A DNA stretch of 36,024 bases from Veillonellaceae bacterium. Its GTDB lineage: Bacteria; Bacillota_C; Negativicutes; UBA1444. Both the position numbers and the translations under genes were made by a program. This document shows positions 15,700-25,830 of this stretch, in pieces (positions within the stretch are counted from its first letter, which is position 1; each line of letters begins with the position of its first letter). The stretch is taken from the NCBI GenBank assembly GCA_012798135.1, contig JAAZNU010000011.1, positions 1-36,024 on the forward strand. Direction: 5' to 3'. The notes beneath the pieces were generated by a model. It had not been told where the DNA came from. It was given only the letters and a program-made list of their open reading frames with translations, and did no database searches.

Positions 15700-16284
15700 A
15701 TGGAACATTTGCGAGTAGTAATTGCGGACAATGAGTCGATCATTCGGATGGATTTGAAAGAATTACTGGAAGAAGCCGGACACGAAGTGGTGGCGGAAGC
15801 CGCGGACGGATTAAAGGCAGTGGAATTGACCCGAAAGTTCAAGCCAGATCTGGTGATCATGGATATCAAGATGCCGGAAATGGACGGCATTGCCGCCGCT
15901 AAAATCATTTCCAACGAAAAACTGGCGCCGGTATTGTTGCTCACTGCCTACAGCCAGAAAGAGATCGTTGAAAAGGCCAAGGATTCAGGCGTTTTGGCGT
16001 ATCTGGTCAAACCGGTGAAGGAAAGCAACCTGTTCCCGGCCATGGAAATCGCGCTTTCGCGCTTTCAGGAGTATCTGGAGATTGAGCAGGAACTGCATGA
16101 TTTGCGAAATTCTTTGGAAACCCGGAAAATTTTGGACCGTGCCAAGGGATTGCTGATGGACGCATATAATCTGAGCGAACAGGAAGCTTTTCGGAGAATT
16201 CAGCAATATAGCATGGCCAAACGGAAGTCGATTCGTGAAGTGGCGGAATCCATTATTGAAGCTGCCAAGAAGAAAACCAAGTAG
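15700..16284 (+). CDS. Response regulator with ANTAR RNA-binding output
   Basis: 194-residue regulator. The receiver (about 1-120) has the acidic pocket VVIADNES, phospho-Asp D55 in VIMDIKMPEMDG, the threonine in LLLTAYS and the lysine in YLVKPVKE. A coiled coil (about 120-140) leads to an ANTAR domain (KILDRAKGLLMDAYNLSEQEAF, then IQQYSMAKRKSIREVAESII). ANTAR proteins bind paired RNA hairpins and prevent transcription termination, so this system probably acts on a leader RNA elsewhere. Three consecutive ATGs (15694, 15697, 15700) exist; GAAGGGAG ends at 15692, favouring 15700. The gene is coupled to the kinase. Confidence 0.92.
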   Translation: MEHLRVVIADNESIIRMDLKELLEEAGHEVVAEAADGLKAVELTRKFKPDLVIMDIKMPEMDGIAAAKIISNEKLAPVLLLTAYSQKEIVEKAKDSGVLAYLVKPVKESNLFPAMEIALSRFQEYLEIEQELHDLRNSLETRKILDRAKGLLMDAYNLSEQEAFRRIQQYSMAKRKSIREVAESIIEAAKKKTK

Positions 16285-16301
16285 ACGGGCAGGTAAGAAT
16301 T

Positions 16302-16799
16302 ATGGCAATTCGTCGTACACAACGACATTTTGTTTCGGGTAAAAATTCGTTGCGGTTTTATCCGGATATCGTCCATCCGGTCAAAGTGATCTGGTTTTTT
16401 TGTGTGTTGTATCTGGCGCGTTTTTCCCCCTCGTTTCGTTTTAAAAACTTCCTGTATCGCCTGATCGGGGTGAAAGTGGGCAAGAACGCTTCGGTTGGAT
16501 TGGGCGTGATGTTGGATATATTTTTTCCGGATCAGATCGAGATTGGTGAAAATGTGGTTATCGGCTACAATACGACGGTGCTGGGTCATGAGTTTCTGGT
16601 CAGGGAATGGCGGATCGGTCGGGTTATCATCGAAAAGGATGTCACCATTGGTGCCAATTGTACGATTTTGCCCGGCGTCATTATTGGCGAAGGGGCGACT
16701 GTATCGGCGATGAGTCTGGTTAACCGCGATATACCGCCACATTCGTTTTGGGGCGGGGTTCCGGTTCGGGAGATTCGCCCGGCGGCGGAGTCGGTATGA
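16302..16799 (+). CDS. Hexapeptide-repeat acyltransferase (LbH family)
   Basis: 165 residues. An N-terminal helical/hydrophobic part (about 1-45) precedes left-handed beta-helix repeats: VKVGKNASVGLG, IEIGENVVIGYN, RVIIEKDVTIGANCTILPG, VIIGEGATVSA, ending SLVNRDIPPHSFWGGVPVREI. This is the pattern of sugar or antibiotic O-acetyltransferases (maltose/serine-acetyltransferase-like). Substrate unknown. The ATG follows the ANTAR gene by 17 bases, so it may share its transcript. The stop overlaps the start of the next gene. Confidence 0.85.
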   Translation: MAIRRTQRHFVSGKNSLRFYPDIVHPVKVIWFFCVLYLARFSPSFRFKNFLYRLIGVKVGKNASVGLGVMLDIFFPDQIEIGENVVIGYNTTVLGHEFLVREWRIGRVIIEKDVTIGANCTILPGVIIGEGATVSAMSLVNRDIPPHSFWGGVPVREIRPAAESV

Positions 16800-17377
16800 T
16801 GCGATTCTTTCTCCATCGCGACGTCCTGATGCTCTTGGTGGGATTTAATGCGGTCGGCACGATTTGGGGATTTTTTTGGTATAGGGATCAGTTGACTCAA
16901 ACGCCTTGGTTTTTTTGGCCGCTGACGCCGGATTGTCCACTGACTTCTTTCTGTTTTTTATTGTTTTTATGGTGGGTTCGAAACGGTGAGCGCTGGCGAC
17001 CGGGATTGAAAGCGGCTGTGGCTTGGATTGCCGTACTGGGCTCACTGAAATACGGTGTATGGACAGTGTTGATTCTCGGTCAGTATATTTTGTCGTCGGG
17101 CAGTCAGCCGGATGGACAGGACTGGATGCTGATTGCCAGCCACCTCGGCCTGTGGGCCGAAGGATGGGTGTACCGGCGACAATTGCCATTATTGCCCCCA
17201 ATGTATGGTGCGGCGATGGTCTGGTTCTTGGCGAATGATTATGCCGATTGGTTTCTGGGGGTTCATCCGCGGCTGCCTCTGCCAGAGGAATTTTCGTTTG
17301 CGATGTGGTCCAGCCTTGCTTTGACGGTAGCTATTTATTTTTGGGGTCGGTCGATGCTCCGCTCGTCGACCCGATAA
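16796..17377 (+). CDS. DUF1405 (YpjA-like) integral membrane protein
   Basis: 193 residues with about five to six membrane segments. The N-terminal block GFNAVGTIWGFFWYRDQL followed by a Pro-rich FWPLTPDCPLTSF is the DUF1405 hallmark seen in B. subtilis YpjA. Its function is unknown. GGAG at 16787-16790 lies five bases from ATG 16796 and eight from ATG 16799; either is possible, and both overlap the acyltransferase stop. The upstream extension of the frame is Gly-rich and overlaps the acyltransferase, so it is rejected as a start. Confidence 0.85.
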   Translation: MMRFFLHRDVLMLLVGFNAVGTIWGFFWYRDQLTQTPWFFWPLTPDCPLTSFCFLLFLWWVRNGERWRPGLKAAVAWIAVLGSLKYGVWTVLILGQYILSSGSQPDGQDWMLIASHLGLWAEGWVYRRQLPLLPPMYGAAMVWFLANDYADWFLGVHPRLPLPEEFSFAMWSSLALTVAIYFWGRSMLRSSTR

Positions 17378-17475
17378 AACATCAAACTTTCGCTAATCTA
17401 TCCATGCCAGCGGTCGTTTGCCGGTCGGGCTGCTTTTTGAGACGGAGCCTCCGAAAAAATTTTACTCGGAAGCTC

Positions 17476-17504
17476 TTGATTTTTTTCGGCAGATTAGTTA
17501 CTAT
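17476..17504 (+). promoter_or_regulatory. groESL promoter
   Basis: TTGATT (17476-17481), a 17-base spacer, and TACTAT (17499-17504), a 5/6 match to the -10. Transcription would start near 17511, just before the CIRCE operator, the usual arrangement for HrcA control. Confidence 0.65.
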
Positions 17505-17514
17505 GATAAAGGAA

Positions 17515-17541
17515 TTAGCACTCGATTAATGTGAGTGCTAA
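17515..17541 (+). promoter_or_regulatory. CIRCE operator (HrcA binding site)
   Basis: TTAGCACTC, nine bases, then GAGTGCTAA: a perfect match to the CIRCE consensus. It overlaps the transcription start of groESL, so HrcA should repress these genes in the absence of heat or folding stress. hrcA is not in this window. Confidence 0.97.
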
Positions 17542-17577
17542 CAAATAAAAACATCAGCACTAAGGGAGGAAAACGCA

Positions 17578-17871
17578 ATGTCTGACAAAATTAAACCGTT
17601 GGGAGATCGCGTCCTGATTAAAGCACTCGAGCGGGAAGAAAAAACCAAGAGCGGCATCGTGCTGCCGGATACCGCTAAAGAAAAACCCCAGGAAGGAAAA
17701 GTCATCGCCGTTGGATCCGGGAAAACTCTGGATAATGGAACCAAAGTTCCTCTGGAAGTTAAAGCCGGTCAAAAAGTCATTTTCTCGAAATACGCCGGAA
17801 CCGAAGTCAAGCTGGATGGCGAAGAACTGATGATCCTCAACGAACGCGATATTCTCGCGATTGTTGAATAA
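17578..17871 (+). CDS. groES: Co-chaperonin GroES
   Basis: 97-residue lid of the GroEL folding chamber. The canonical opening [19 protein letters not shown], the mobile loop [14 protein letters not shown], and the closing [18 protein letters not shown] are intact. A strong ribosome site, GGGAGG, precedes the ATG. It is the first gene of the CIRCE-controlled groESL operon, with groEL 33 bases downstream. Confidence 0.98.
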   Translation: MSDKIKPLGDRVLIKALEREEKTKSGIVLPDTAKEKPQEGKVIAVGSGKTLDNGTKVPLEVKAGQKVIFSKYAGTEVKLDGEELMILNERDILAIVE

Positions 17872-17898
17872 TTAACCTGAATTGATTTGAGGAGGTAA

Positions 17899-19545
<1,647 letters not shown>

Positions 19546-19566
19546 GTTCGGGAAACCGGACAAGCG

Positions 19567-19598
19567 AAACCCCGGGCGGAGCAATCCGCCCGGGGTTT
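19567..19598 (+). terminator. Rho-independent terminator of groESL
   Basis: A perfect 14-bp stem (19567-19580 with 19585-19598) with a GCAA tetraloop, closing AAACCCCGGGCGGA against its complement. The trailing TTTCT is short but the stem is very stable. It isolates groESL from the dehydrogenase gene downstream. Confidence 0.85.
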
Positions 19599-19626
19599 CT
19601 AAATTGTTGGGTTGGGAGATAACAGA

Positions 19627-20571
19627 ATGAAATGTATCTTTTTGGATTCGATTGCGCCGGAAATGAAGGCGTTGTTGCTGTCGCAAAAACCGCGGGACCT
19701 TGATTTGCTTTTTTGGGATGAACTGGACCCGGATAAAAAGTATGAGAAATTGGCAGTGGCGGATGCTCTCATGACTGCAACCTATAAAGTGGACGATGCG
19801 TTGCTCAGTCAGGCTCCCCATGTCAAAATTGTGCAAAAAGTTGGCGTGGGGACTGACAATATTGATCCTGCGGCTGCCGCAAAATACGGGATCGAAGTCG
19901 GTAACGTGCCGGGCGGCAACGCGAACGGGGTGGCGGAGCTGACCATCGGACTGATTTTGGACCTATACCATAAAATCAGTCTGCTGGACAGGGAAACCAG
20001 AGCCGGCAGCTGGGGCATGTGGAAGTATCGCAACTGCTCCTGGGAAATGAAAAACAGGGTGCACGGCATTGTGGGGTTTGGCCATATTGGCAAAAGAGTC
20101 GCCGAGTTATCCAAGGCGTTCGGGACAAAACTGGTGTATTACAACCGCACGCAAATGCCGGCTGCGGTGGAAAAACAATATGACGTCGTTTACAGGGAAT
20201 TGGCTGATTTATTGGGGGAAGCGGATATTGTGAGTGTTCATTTGCCGCTCAGCCCCGAAACGAAAAATTTGTTCGACGCTGAAAAACTGGCTTTAATGAA
20301 GCCGTCCGCGGTTCTGATTAATGTTGGCCGTGGCAATGTGGTTAACGAGCAGGCGTTGTATAAAGCCCTGACCGATGGGAATTTGTACGGTGCGGGAATT
20401 GATGTCTGGGCCAGCGAACCGGTTTCTCCAGACAATCCACTGCTGTCGTTGAATAACGTGGTTGCCACGCCGCATGTCGGCGGCGGCACGGTGGATGCCG
20501 TTCTTAATAATTTTCAAGTATCCTTTCGCAAGATCAGGGAAAAGCTTATGACTGAAGTCCGAGCCGACTAA
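19627..20571 (+). CDS. D-isomer-specific 2-hydroxyacid dehydrogenase
   Basis: 314 residues. The NAD-binding Rossmann motif is GIVGFGHIGKRVAEL in the centre. The catalytic triad is visible: Arg in LINVGRGNVVNE, Glu in WASEPVSPDNP and His in ATPHVGGGT. The N-terminal substrate domain is typical, with KVGVGTDNID and GNVPGGNANGVAELTIGL. Closest in form to phosphoglycerate/hydroxypyruvate dehydrogenases, but it lacks an ACT or regulatory extension, so it is not a full SerA. The substrate is not decided by the sequence. GGGAG at about 19614 serves ATG 19627. It is separated from groEL by a terminator and from the DUF441 gene by 34 bases. Confidence 0.88.
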   Translation: MKCIFLDSIAPEMKALLLSQKPRDLDLLFWDELDPDKKYEKLAVADALMTATYKVDDALLSQAPHVKIVQKVGVGTDNIDPAAAAKYGIEVGNVPGGNANGVAELTIGLILDLYHKISLLDRETRAGSWGMWKYRNCSWEMKNRVHGIVGFGHIGKRVAELSKAFGTKLVYYNRTQMPAAVEKQYDVVYRELADLLGEADIVSVHLPLSPETKNLFDAEKLALMKPSAVLINVGRGNVVNEQALYKALTDGNLYGAGIDVWASEPVSPDNPLLSLNNVVATPHVGGGTVDAVLNNFQVSFRKIREKLMTEVRAD

Positions 20572-20605
20572 AGGGTTAGCTGGCCATAAATAGGATGTGA
20601 GATGA

Positions 20606-21064
20606 ATGAATGGAGAAAATTTGCCGTTGTTGTTGATTTTGGTTCTGGCTGTCATCGGCGAAAATACTTCAGTTTCCGTTGCCGTGCTGGTACTGCTGTT
20701 GATTAAGTTTCTGGGATTGGGAAGTTGGTTGCCTGTTATTCAGAACCATGGGCTGAATTTGGGAATTATCATACTGACGATTGGCGTTTTAGCGCCGCTG
20801 GCGCAAGGCAGCATCAGTATCCGGGAGATGTTGGCGGCATTCAAAGGATCTACCGGGTTCATTTCCATAGCCGTTGGCATTTTTGTGTCTTGGATGGCCG
20901 GACGCGGTTTGCCCTTCATGCAGGGGACTCCCGAAGCGGTCACTTCCCTGATCGTAGGAACCATTATCGGCGTTTGCTTTTTTCATGGCTTGGCGATCGG
21001 ACCCTTAATTGCTGGTGGACTGGTCTCTTTGATCGTAAGCATGGTGCAGCAGTTCCATTCCTGA
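20606..21064 (+). CDS. UPF0756/DUF441 integral membrane protein
   Basis: 152 residues, almost wholly hydrophobic, with four to five membrane segments. The opening LPLLLILVLAVIGENTSVSVA, the middle GVLAPLAQGSISIREML, and the GTIIGVCFFHGLAIGPLIAGG near the end are those of UPF0756 (YtwI/YeaL). Function unknown. It may be co-transcribed with the dehydrogenase. Confidence 0.88.
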   Translation: MNGENLPLLLILVLAVIGENTSVSVAVLVLLLIKFLGLGSWLPVIQNHGLNLGIIILTIGVLAPLAQGSISIREMLAAFKGSTGFISIAVGIFVSWMAGRGLPFMQGTPEAVTSLIVGTIIGVCFFHGLAIGPLIAGGLVSLIVSMVQQFHS

Positions 21065-21166
21065 CCGAACCAAATTCGGAAAATGAGGGCATAAATTAGG
21101 TGCAATGGGCGTTTCCGAACGATATCCCTGGCAATTCGCATAATGGTTCTGAAAGCACGTTTTTTG

Positions 21167-21175
21167 TGCTATAAT
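21167..21175 (+). promoter_or_regulatory. Extended -10 promoter of guaA
   Basis: TGCTATAAT is a perfect -10 hexamer with a TGn extension; the -35 region is weak. Just upstream is the small hairpin AGCAC/GTGCT (about 21155-21170). Transcription would start near 21182, about 35 bases before the chosen guaA start. Confidence 0.6.
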
Positions 21176-21215
21176 TGAGCAAATACAGAACATGGCAGGA
21201 GGCATCAAGTCGCGC

Positions 21216-22757
21216 ATGACAGGCAAACATGAAGAAATGGTTCTAGTGGTCGATTTTGGAGCGCAGTATAGCCAGCTGATTGCCCGGCGGATCCGGGAAT
21301 GCGGGGTGTACAGCGAAATCATTCCCTACCACGCGCCGTTGACGGATATTGCGGCAAAAAAACCAAAAGGAATTGTTTTTTCGGGCGGCCCCAACAGCGT
21401 GTATGGTGAAAAGGCCCCCCGCAGCGATGCGGAGATCTATTCGTTGGGCGTGCCAGTTCTGGGGATTTGTTATGGCATGCAGCTGATGGCCCTGCAGCTG
21501 GGCGGGGAGGTCGCCCGGGCTGAAGCGCGCGAATACGGGCATGCCGATTTGAATATTGATGTCGAATCGCCTTTGTTCCGGGGGATCGCATCGCCTACCC
21601 CAGTCTGGATGAGCCATGGCGATTCGATCATGCGGCCGCCGGCCGGATTCGATGTGATTGCCAATACATCCAATACGCCGACCGCCGCCATGGCAAACGA
21701 CAGTAAGCGTCTGTACGGCGTTCAGTTTCATCCGGAAGTCGTGCATACCCGGGAAGGCACTGCGCTGTTAAAGAACTTTTTGTTTGGCGTTTGCGGCTGC
21801 CGAGGCGACTGGAACATGGGCTCATTTGTCGATAGTTCGGTGGCGAAAATCCGACAGCAGGTCGGCGATAAAAAAGTCCTGTGCGGACTGTCGGGCGGCG
21901 TTGATTCTTCGGTGGCGGCCGTGCTTGTGCATCGGGCCATCGGCGACCAACTGACCTGTGTGTTCGTGGATCACGGGTTCATGCGCAAGAACGAAGCGGA
22001 ACAGGTGGTACGGACTTTCCGCGACGAGTTTCATATCAATCTGGTCCATGTCGATGCGTCCGAACGTTTTCTGAAACGGGTGGCCGGAGTCACAGAGCCG
22101 GAAAGAAAACGGAAAATCATTGGCGAGGAGTTTATCCGCGTGTTTGAGTCGGAAGCGGAAAAAATCGGGGCTATCGATTTCCTAGTGCAGGGAACCCTTT
22201 ATCCTGACGTCATCGAGAGCGGCACTTCCACGGCGGCGGTGATCAAGAGCCATCACAACGTCGGCGGACTGCCGGAGGACATGAAGTTTGAACTGGTGGA
22301 GCCACTGCGTGATTTGTTCAAGGATGAAGTCCGCGCGTTGGGCGCCGAGTTGGGCCTGTCGGAAGCCATTGTACACAGGCAACCGTTTCCCGGACCCGGT
22401 TTGGCCATTCGGATCATTGGCGAAATCACCGAGGAACGTTTGCATATTTTACGGGAAGCGGACGCCATCGTGGTCGAGGAGATCCGTAACGCCGGCTTGT
22501 ATCGTAAGATCTGGCAGTCGTTCGCCGTGTTGCCGGCGCTCAAGAGTGTCGGCGTGATGGGCGATGAGCGCACCTATGCCTATACCGTCGGCATTCGGGC
22601 GGTGGAGAGCGAAGACGGCATGACGGCCGACTGGTCGCGCCTGCCTTACGAACTGCTGGACAAGATTTCCCGACGGATTGTCAATGAGGTGAAAGGTGTC
22701 AACCGGATCGTGTACGATGTGACATCCAAGCCGCCGTCGACGATTGAGTGGGAATAG
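21216..22757 (+). CDS. guaA: GMP synthase (glutamine-hydrolysing)
   Basis: 513 residues. Converts XMP to GMP with glutamine and ATP. The N-terminal class I glutaminase (about 8-195) has [17 protein letters not shown], nucleophile C85 in LGICYGMQL, and the His/Glu of [10 protein letters not shown]. The ATP pyrophosphatase has [12 protein letters not shown], and the C-terminal dimerisation domain ends KPPSTIEWE. The frame opens at ATG 21192, but comparison with typical GuaA starts favours ATG 21216, with GGAGG at 21198-21202 rather distant (13 bases). ATG 21237 is also possible. The pur operon follows in the same direction with its own promoter. Confidence 0.96.
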   Translation: MTGKHEEMVLVVDFGAQYSQLIARRIRECGVYSEIIPYHAPLTDIAAKKPKGIVFSGGPNSVYGEKAPRSDAEIYSLGVPVLGICYGMQLMALQLGGEVARAEAREYGHADLNIDVESPLFRGIASPTPVWMSHGDSIMRPPAGFDVIANTSNTPTAAMANDSKRLYGVQFHPEVVHTREGTALLKNFLFGVCGCRGDWNMGSFVDSSVAKIRQQVGDKKVLCGLSGGVDSSVAAVLVHRAIGDQLTCVFVDHGFMRKNEAEQVVRTFRDEFHINLVHVDASERFLKRVAGVTEPERKRKIIGEEFIRVFESEAEKIGAIDFLVQGTLYPDVIESGTSTAAVIKSHHNVGGLPEDMKFELVEPLRDLFKDEVRALGAELGLSEAIVHRQPFPGPGLAIRIIGEITEERLHILREADAIVVEEIRNAGLYRKIWQSFAVLPALKSVGVMGDERTYAYTVGIRAVESEDGMTADWSRLPYELLDKISRRIVNEVKGVNRIVYDVTSKPPSTIEWE

Positions 22758-22810
22758 ACAAAACAACCGAACGTTTTTTGTAAAAATTTAATTAAAGTTC
22801 ATTTTTCGGG

Positions 22811-22840
22811 TTGACATGATTTTCGGCTCGCTGGTAAAAT
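22811..22840 (+). promoter_or_regulatory. Promoter of the pur operon
   Basis: A consensus TTGACA (22811-22816), an 18-base spacer and TAAAAT (22835-22840). Transcription would start near 22847, leaving a leader of about 270 bases before purE. Confidence 0.8.
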
Positions 22841-22859
22841 GGTGGTGCAATAAAAAAAG

Positions 22860-23030
22860 CCGCCGTATATTTTTGAGCCGTCTCAAAAGTCTTACGTGCG
22901 AAAGTGTGCCTAGGGTTCCGCACGGCCGATGTTGCCCGTGCCGTTCTGTAGAGGAACGGACAATGCCGGTGTGGCTGCGACCAAGTGGCGCAGGCGCTTT
23001 GGCGCTACACCGAGGGGGAAAAAGCCCGGG
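22860..23030 (+). promoter_or_regulatory. ykkC-family riboswitch aptamer, probably PRPP-sensing
   Basis: The leader carries the conserved ykkC elements in order: CCTAGGGTTCCG (about 22909-22920), then structured stems, then ACACCGAGGGGGAAAAAGC running into CCGGG (23007-23030). ykkC RNAs include guanidine, ppGpp, PRPP and ADP-type subtypes; members ahead of purine genes bind PRPP and switch expression on. Because purE-purD follow, PRPP is inferred. The 5' boundary is approximate, and a possible extra 5' stem (P0, typical of subtype 2) begins near 22860. No guanine aptamer in tandem was found. The stretch from 22758 to the promoter is AT-rich and otherwise empty. Confidence 0.8.
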
Positions 23031-23083
23031 CGGGGAGGTTTCGCTGCTATGAAGTTCGCGAAGCTCCCCGCTCGGATTTTTTT
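23028..23083 (+). terminator. Riboswitch-controlled terminator before purE
   Basis: The arms GGGCGGGGAG...TTTCGC (23028-23044) and GCGAAGCTCCCCGCTC (23058-23073) form a strong stem followed by TTTTTTT (23077-23083). The left arm shares its first bases with the 3' end of the aptamer (GCCCGGG, 23024-23030), so folding of the aptamer and of the terminator should compete. Ligand binding would then allow read-through. Confidence 0.8.
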
Positions 23084-23119
23084 ATCGCAACAAAATGTGT
23101 CATCAGAGGAGGATGGGCA

Positions 23120-23611
23120 GTGAAGGTCGCCATTATCATGGGCAGTGATTCGGACTGGGATGTTATGTCTCCCGCAGTGGATGTCCTCAAGGAAATGGGA
23201 ATCGAAACGGAAGTCATGGTGGCGTCGGCGCACCGCACCCCGGCAAAGGTGCATGAATTTGCCGAAGGAGCAGCCGGCCGGGGTGTTGGCGTGATCATCG
23301 CGGCGGCAGGCGCGGCGGCGCATTTGCCCGGAGTGGTGGCAGCGTATACAACTCTGCCGGTCATTGGTGTGCCGGTCAATAGCACATCATTGGGCGGCAT
23401 GGACGCGCTTCTGAGTATCGTGCAGATGCCAGCGGGGATTCCCGTCGCCTGTATGGCGATCAACGGCGCCAAAAACGCCGGCCTGTTCGCTGCGCAGATT
23501 TTGTCGACAGCCTCACCGACTCTGCAGCGAAAACTGCGAACCTATCGCAAAACGCTGGCTGACCAGGTAGAAAAAAAAGCGCAGAAACTGGCTGCGAAAC
23601 TCGAAGGATAA
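23120..23611 (+). CDS. purE: N5-carboxyaminoimidazole ribonucleotide mutase
   Basis: 163 residues; moves the carboxyl group of N5-CAIR to give CAIR in purine synthesis. The active-site segment IIMGSDSDWDVMSPA, the SAHRTPAKVHEF histidine motif and the glycine-rich AAGAAAHLPGVVAAYT are typical of class I PurE. The start is GTG at 23120 with GAGGAGG seven bases upstream; the longer frame (from 22985) covers the riboswitch and is not coding. No purK is in the operon, so N5-CAIR must be made by a gene elsewhere, if it is the substrate. Confidence 0.96.
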   Translation: MKVAIIMGSDSDWDVMSPAVDVLKEMGIETEVMVASAHRTPAKVHEFAEGAAGRGVGVIIAAAGAAAHLPGVVAAYTTLPVIGVPVNSTSLGGMDALLSIVQMPAGIPVACMAINGAKNAGLFAAQILSTASPTLQRKLRTYRKTLADQVEKKAQKLAAKLEG

Positions 23612-23635
23612 TAACAGCTTTTGGAGGGTATCAAG

Positions 23636-24346
23636 GTGGAAGAAACACAATTGTATGAAGGAAAAGCCAAAAAAGTATTTGTCACCGCCAACCCCGACGA
23701 ATACCGCGTATACTACAAAGATGATGCTACCGCCTTCGACGGTGCCAAACGCGGCACTATTATCAATAAAGGAATCATCAACAACAAGGTTTCCGCCTTT
23801 TTCTTCAACTTGCTGGGCGAACAGGGGATTCCGCATCATTTTGTGAAACTGATCAGCGATCGCGAGATGATCGTCAAGGCACTGGATATCCTGAAGGTGG
23901 AAGTGGTGGTCCGCAACGTGGCGGCCGGCAACCTGGCCAAGCGGATTGGCTGGGAAGAGGGGACCAAGATGCCGTCGCCGGTGCTTGAGTATTATTACAA
24001 AAATGACGATCTGCATGATCCGATGATCAATGACTATCATATCAAGGCGATGGGATTGGCGACGCCGGAACAGATGAAGCAGATCGAAGCCTACGCCTTG
24101 AAAATCAATGAGATTCTGTCGGCCGACCTGCAGACCAAGAAGATCGAACTGATTGACTTCAAACTGGAGTTTGGCGTCCATAAGGGGCAGGTCATCCTGG
24201 GCGACGAGATATCGCCGGACACCTGCCGGCTCTGGGACAGCGAAACCAAGCAGAAGCTGGACAAAGACCGTTTCCGTCGCGACTTGGGCAACGTAGAGGA
24301 TGCCTACCGCGAAATCCTGAAACGTCTGACTGGAGAAATCATCTGA
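23636..24346 (+). CDS. purC: SAICAR synthase
   Basis: 236 residues; joins aspartate to CAIR using ATP. It has [10 protein letters not shown] at the start, [13 protein letters not shown], the catalytic [17 protein letters not shown] and [23 protein letters not shown] 23636 is preferred, with GGAGGG at 23623-23628; the TTG at 23621 overlaps that ribosome site. Second gene of the operon, 24 bases after purE; the stop overlaps the purF ATG by one base. Confidence 0.96.
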   Translation: MEETQLYEGKAKKVFVTANPDEYRVYYKDDATAFDGAKRGTIINKGIINNKVSAFFFNLLGEQGIPHHFVKLISDREMIVKALDILKVEVVVRNVAAGNLAKRIGWEEGTKMPSPVLEYYYKNDDLHDPMINDYHIKAMGLATPEQMKQIEAYALKINEILSADLQTKKIELIDFKLEFGVHKGQVILGDEISPDTCRLWDSETKQKLDKDRFRRDLGNVEDAYREILKRLTGEII

Positions 24347-25830
24347 TGTGTGACAGCCTAAGCCTTGACAAACTGCATGAAGAATGCGGGATTTTCGGAA
24401 TTTACGCGCCGGATGCCGATGTGGCGCTGAACACTTATTGGGGGTTATACGCCCTGCAGCACCGCGGCCAGGAAAGCGCCGGAATTTGCGTGGCCAATGG
24501 CTACGCCATGGATATTCGACGCGGGATGGGCTTGGTTAACGAGGTGTTCCGTGATTCGTTGCCGGAAATGCCCGGTCATATCGCTATCGGCCATGTCCGC
24601 TATTCCACTACCGGTTCCAGTCTGGCATCCAATGTCCAGCCACTGCTGGTTTCCTATGCCGGCGGCCGGATCAGTATGGCGCACAACGGCAATCTGACCA
24701 ATGCTCCGGCGCTGCGCAAAAAATTGGAGTTGGGCGGCAGCGTGTTTCAGACGACCATGGACAGCGAAGTGATTGTCAATCTCATCGCCCGGTCCAAAAA
24801 GAAAAAGATCGAGGAGCGGGTGATCGAGAGTCTGGCTCAGGTGGGTGGCGCCTACTGCCTGGTCATCATGACCGAGGACAAGCTGATCGGTGTGCGCGAT
24901 CCGAACGGATTCCGGCCGCTGTGCCTCGGGCAGTTGCCGGAAGGCGGCTGGGTCATCGCCTCGGAATCCTGCGCTCTTGATGCGGTCAACGCCAAGCTGG
25001 TGCGGGATATCGCGCCCGGTGAGATGGTGGTCATCGACGGCAAGGAACCGCATTTTCGCCAGATTGTGGCTGATCCGCAGCCACCGGCTCTGTGTGTGTT
25101 CGAGTACATTTACTTTGCGCGCCCGGACAGCCTGATTGACGGTCAAAGCGTTTACCAGGCGCGACTGGCCATGGGACGACAATTGGCAATTGAAAGCGGC
25201 TTGGCGGCGGACATTGTCATTTCAGTTCCGGATTCCGGAACGACAGCCGCCCACGGCTTCAGCGCCCAGTCCGGCATTCCGTTTGCGGAAGGGTTGATGA
25301 AAAACCGCTACATCGGCCGGACTTTCATCCAGCCGGAACAGAAAAAACGCGACGCGGGCGTCCGGATCAAATTGAATGCGGTTCGTTCGGCGGTGGCGGG
25401 AAAATCGATCATCATGGTCGATGACTCTATCGTCCGGGGCACGACCAGCGGCCGGATCGTCAAGATGCTGCGCGAAGCCGGCGCGAAAAAGATCCACATG
25501 TGCGTCAGTTCGCCGCCGATCATCTATCCCTGCTATTATGGCATCGACACCTCCGTGCGCAAAGAACTGGTCGCCAGCTCCAAAACGATCGATCAGATTC
25601 GTCGCTACATCGGGGCCGATTCCCTGCACTATCTGTCCCTGGAGGGATTGCGGCAATGTGTGGTGAATGTCCACTTGGACGGACTTTGTTATGCTTGTTT
25701 CAACGGCGATTATCCGACGGCGATTCCCTGTCAGGGCGAAACGCCGGGATCCAAGTTTGTATTTGAGGAAAATTCCTGCGGCTCTCTGCAGAAGGGCCAG
25801 GAAAAACCACGGGGGAGGAAGCGTTCATGA
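24346..25830 (+). CDS. purF: Amidophosphoribosyltransferase
   Basis: 494 residues; commits PRPP to purine synthesis. A short propeptide (residues 1-13) precedes the nucleophile Cys14 in [10 protein letters not shown], so this is the B. subtilis-type proenzyme. The PRPP loop is [15 protein letters not shown]. Cysteines matching the [4Fe-4S] ligands are visible ([18 protein letters not shown]), suggesting oxygen-sensitive control. It overlaps purC by one base and purM by four (ATGA). The C-terminus after PTAIPCQ is a family-normal tail. Confidence 0.97.
   Translation: MCDSLSLDKLHEECGIFGIYAPDADVALNTYWGLYALQHRGQESAGICVANGYAMDIRRGMGLVNEVFRDSLPEMPGHIAIGHVRYSTTGSSLASNVQPLLVSYAGGRISMAHNGNLTNAPALRKKLELGGSVFQTTMDSEVIVNLIARSKKKKIEERVIESLAQVGGAYCLVIMTEDKLIGVRDPNGFRPLCLGQLPEGGWVIASESCALDAVNAKLVRDIAPGEMVVIDGKEPHFRQIVADPQPPALCVFEYIYFARPDSLIDGQSVYQARLAMGRQLAIESGLAADIVISVPDSGTTAAHGFSAQSGIPFAEGLMKNRYIGRTFIQPEQKKRDAGVRIKLNAVRSAVAGKSIIMVDDSIVRGTTSGRIVKMLREAGAKKIHMCVSSPPIIYPCYYGIDTSVRKELVASSKTIDQIRRYIGADSLHYLSLEGLRQCVVNVHLDGLCYACFNGDYPTAIPCQGETPGSKFVFEENSCGSLQKGQEKPRGRKRS

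Noticed and set aside
17430..17475. Possible terminator (CGGA-GCC-TCCG followed by A and T runs) before the groESL promoter
   Set aside because: The stem is only four base pairs and the flanking A and T runs do not extend it.
21075..21119. Inverted repeat TTCGGAAA / TTTCCGAA between the DUF441 gene and guaA
   Set aside because: Only eight pairs with a 29-base loop and no T-tract; too weak to call a terminator or operator.
22985..23119. Open frame upstream of purE extending its N-terminus by 45 codons
   Set aside because: It runs through the riboswitch and terminator, and a strong ribosome site points to GTG 23120.
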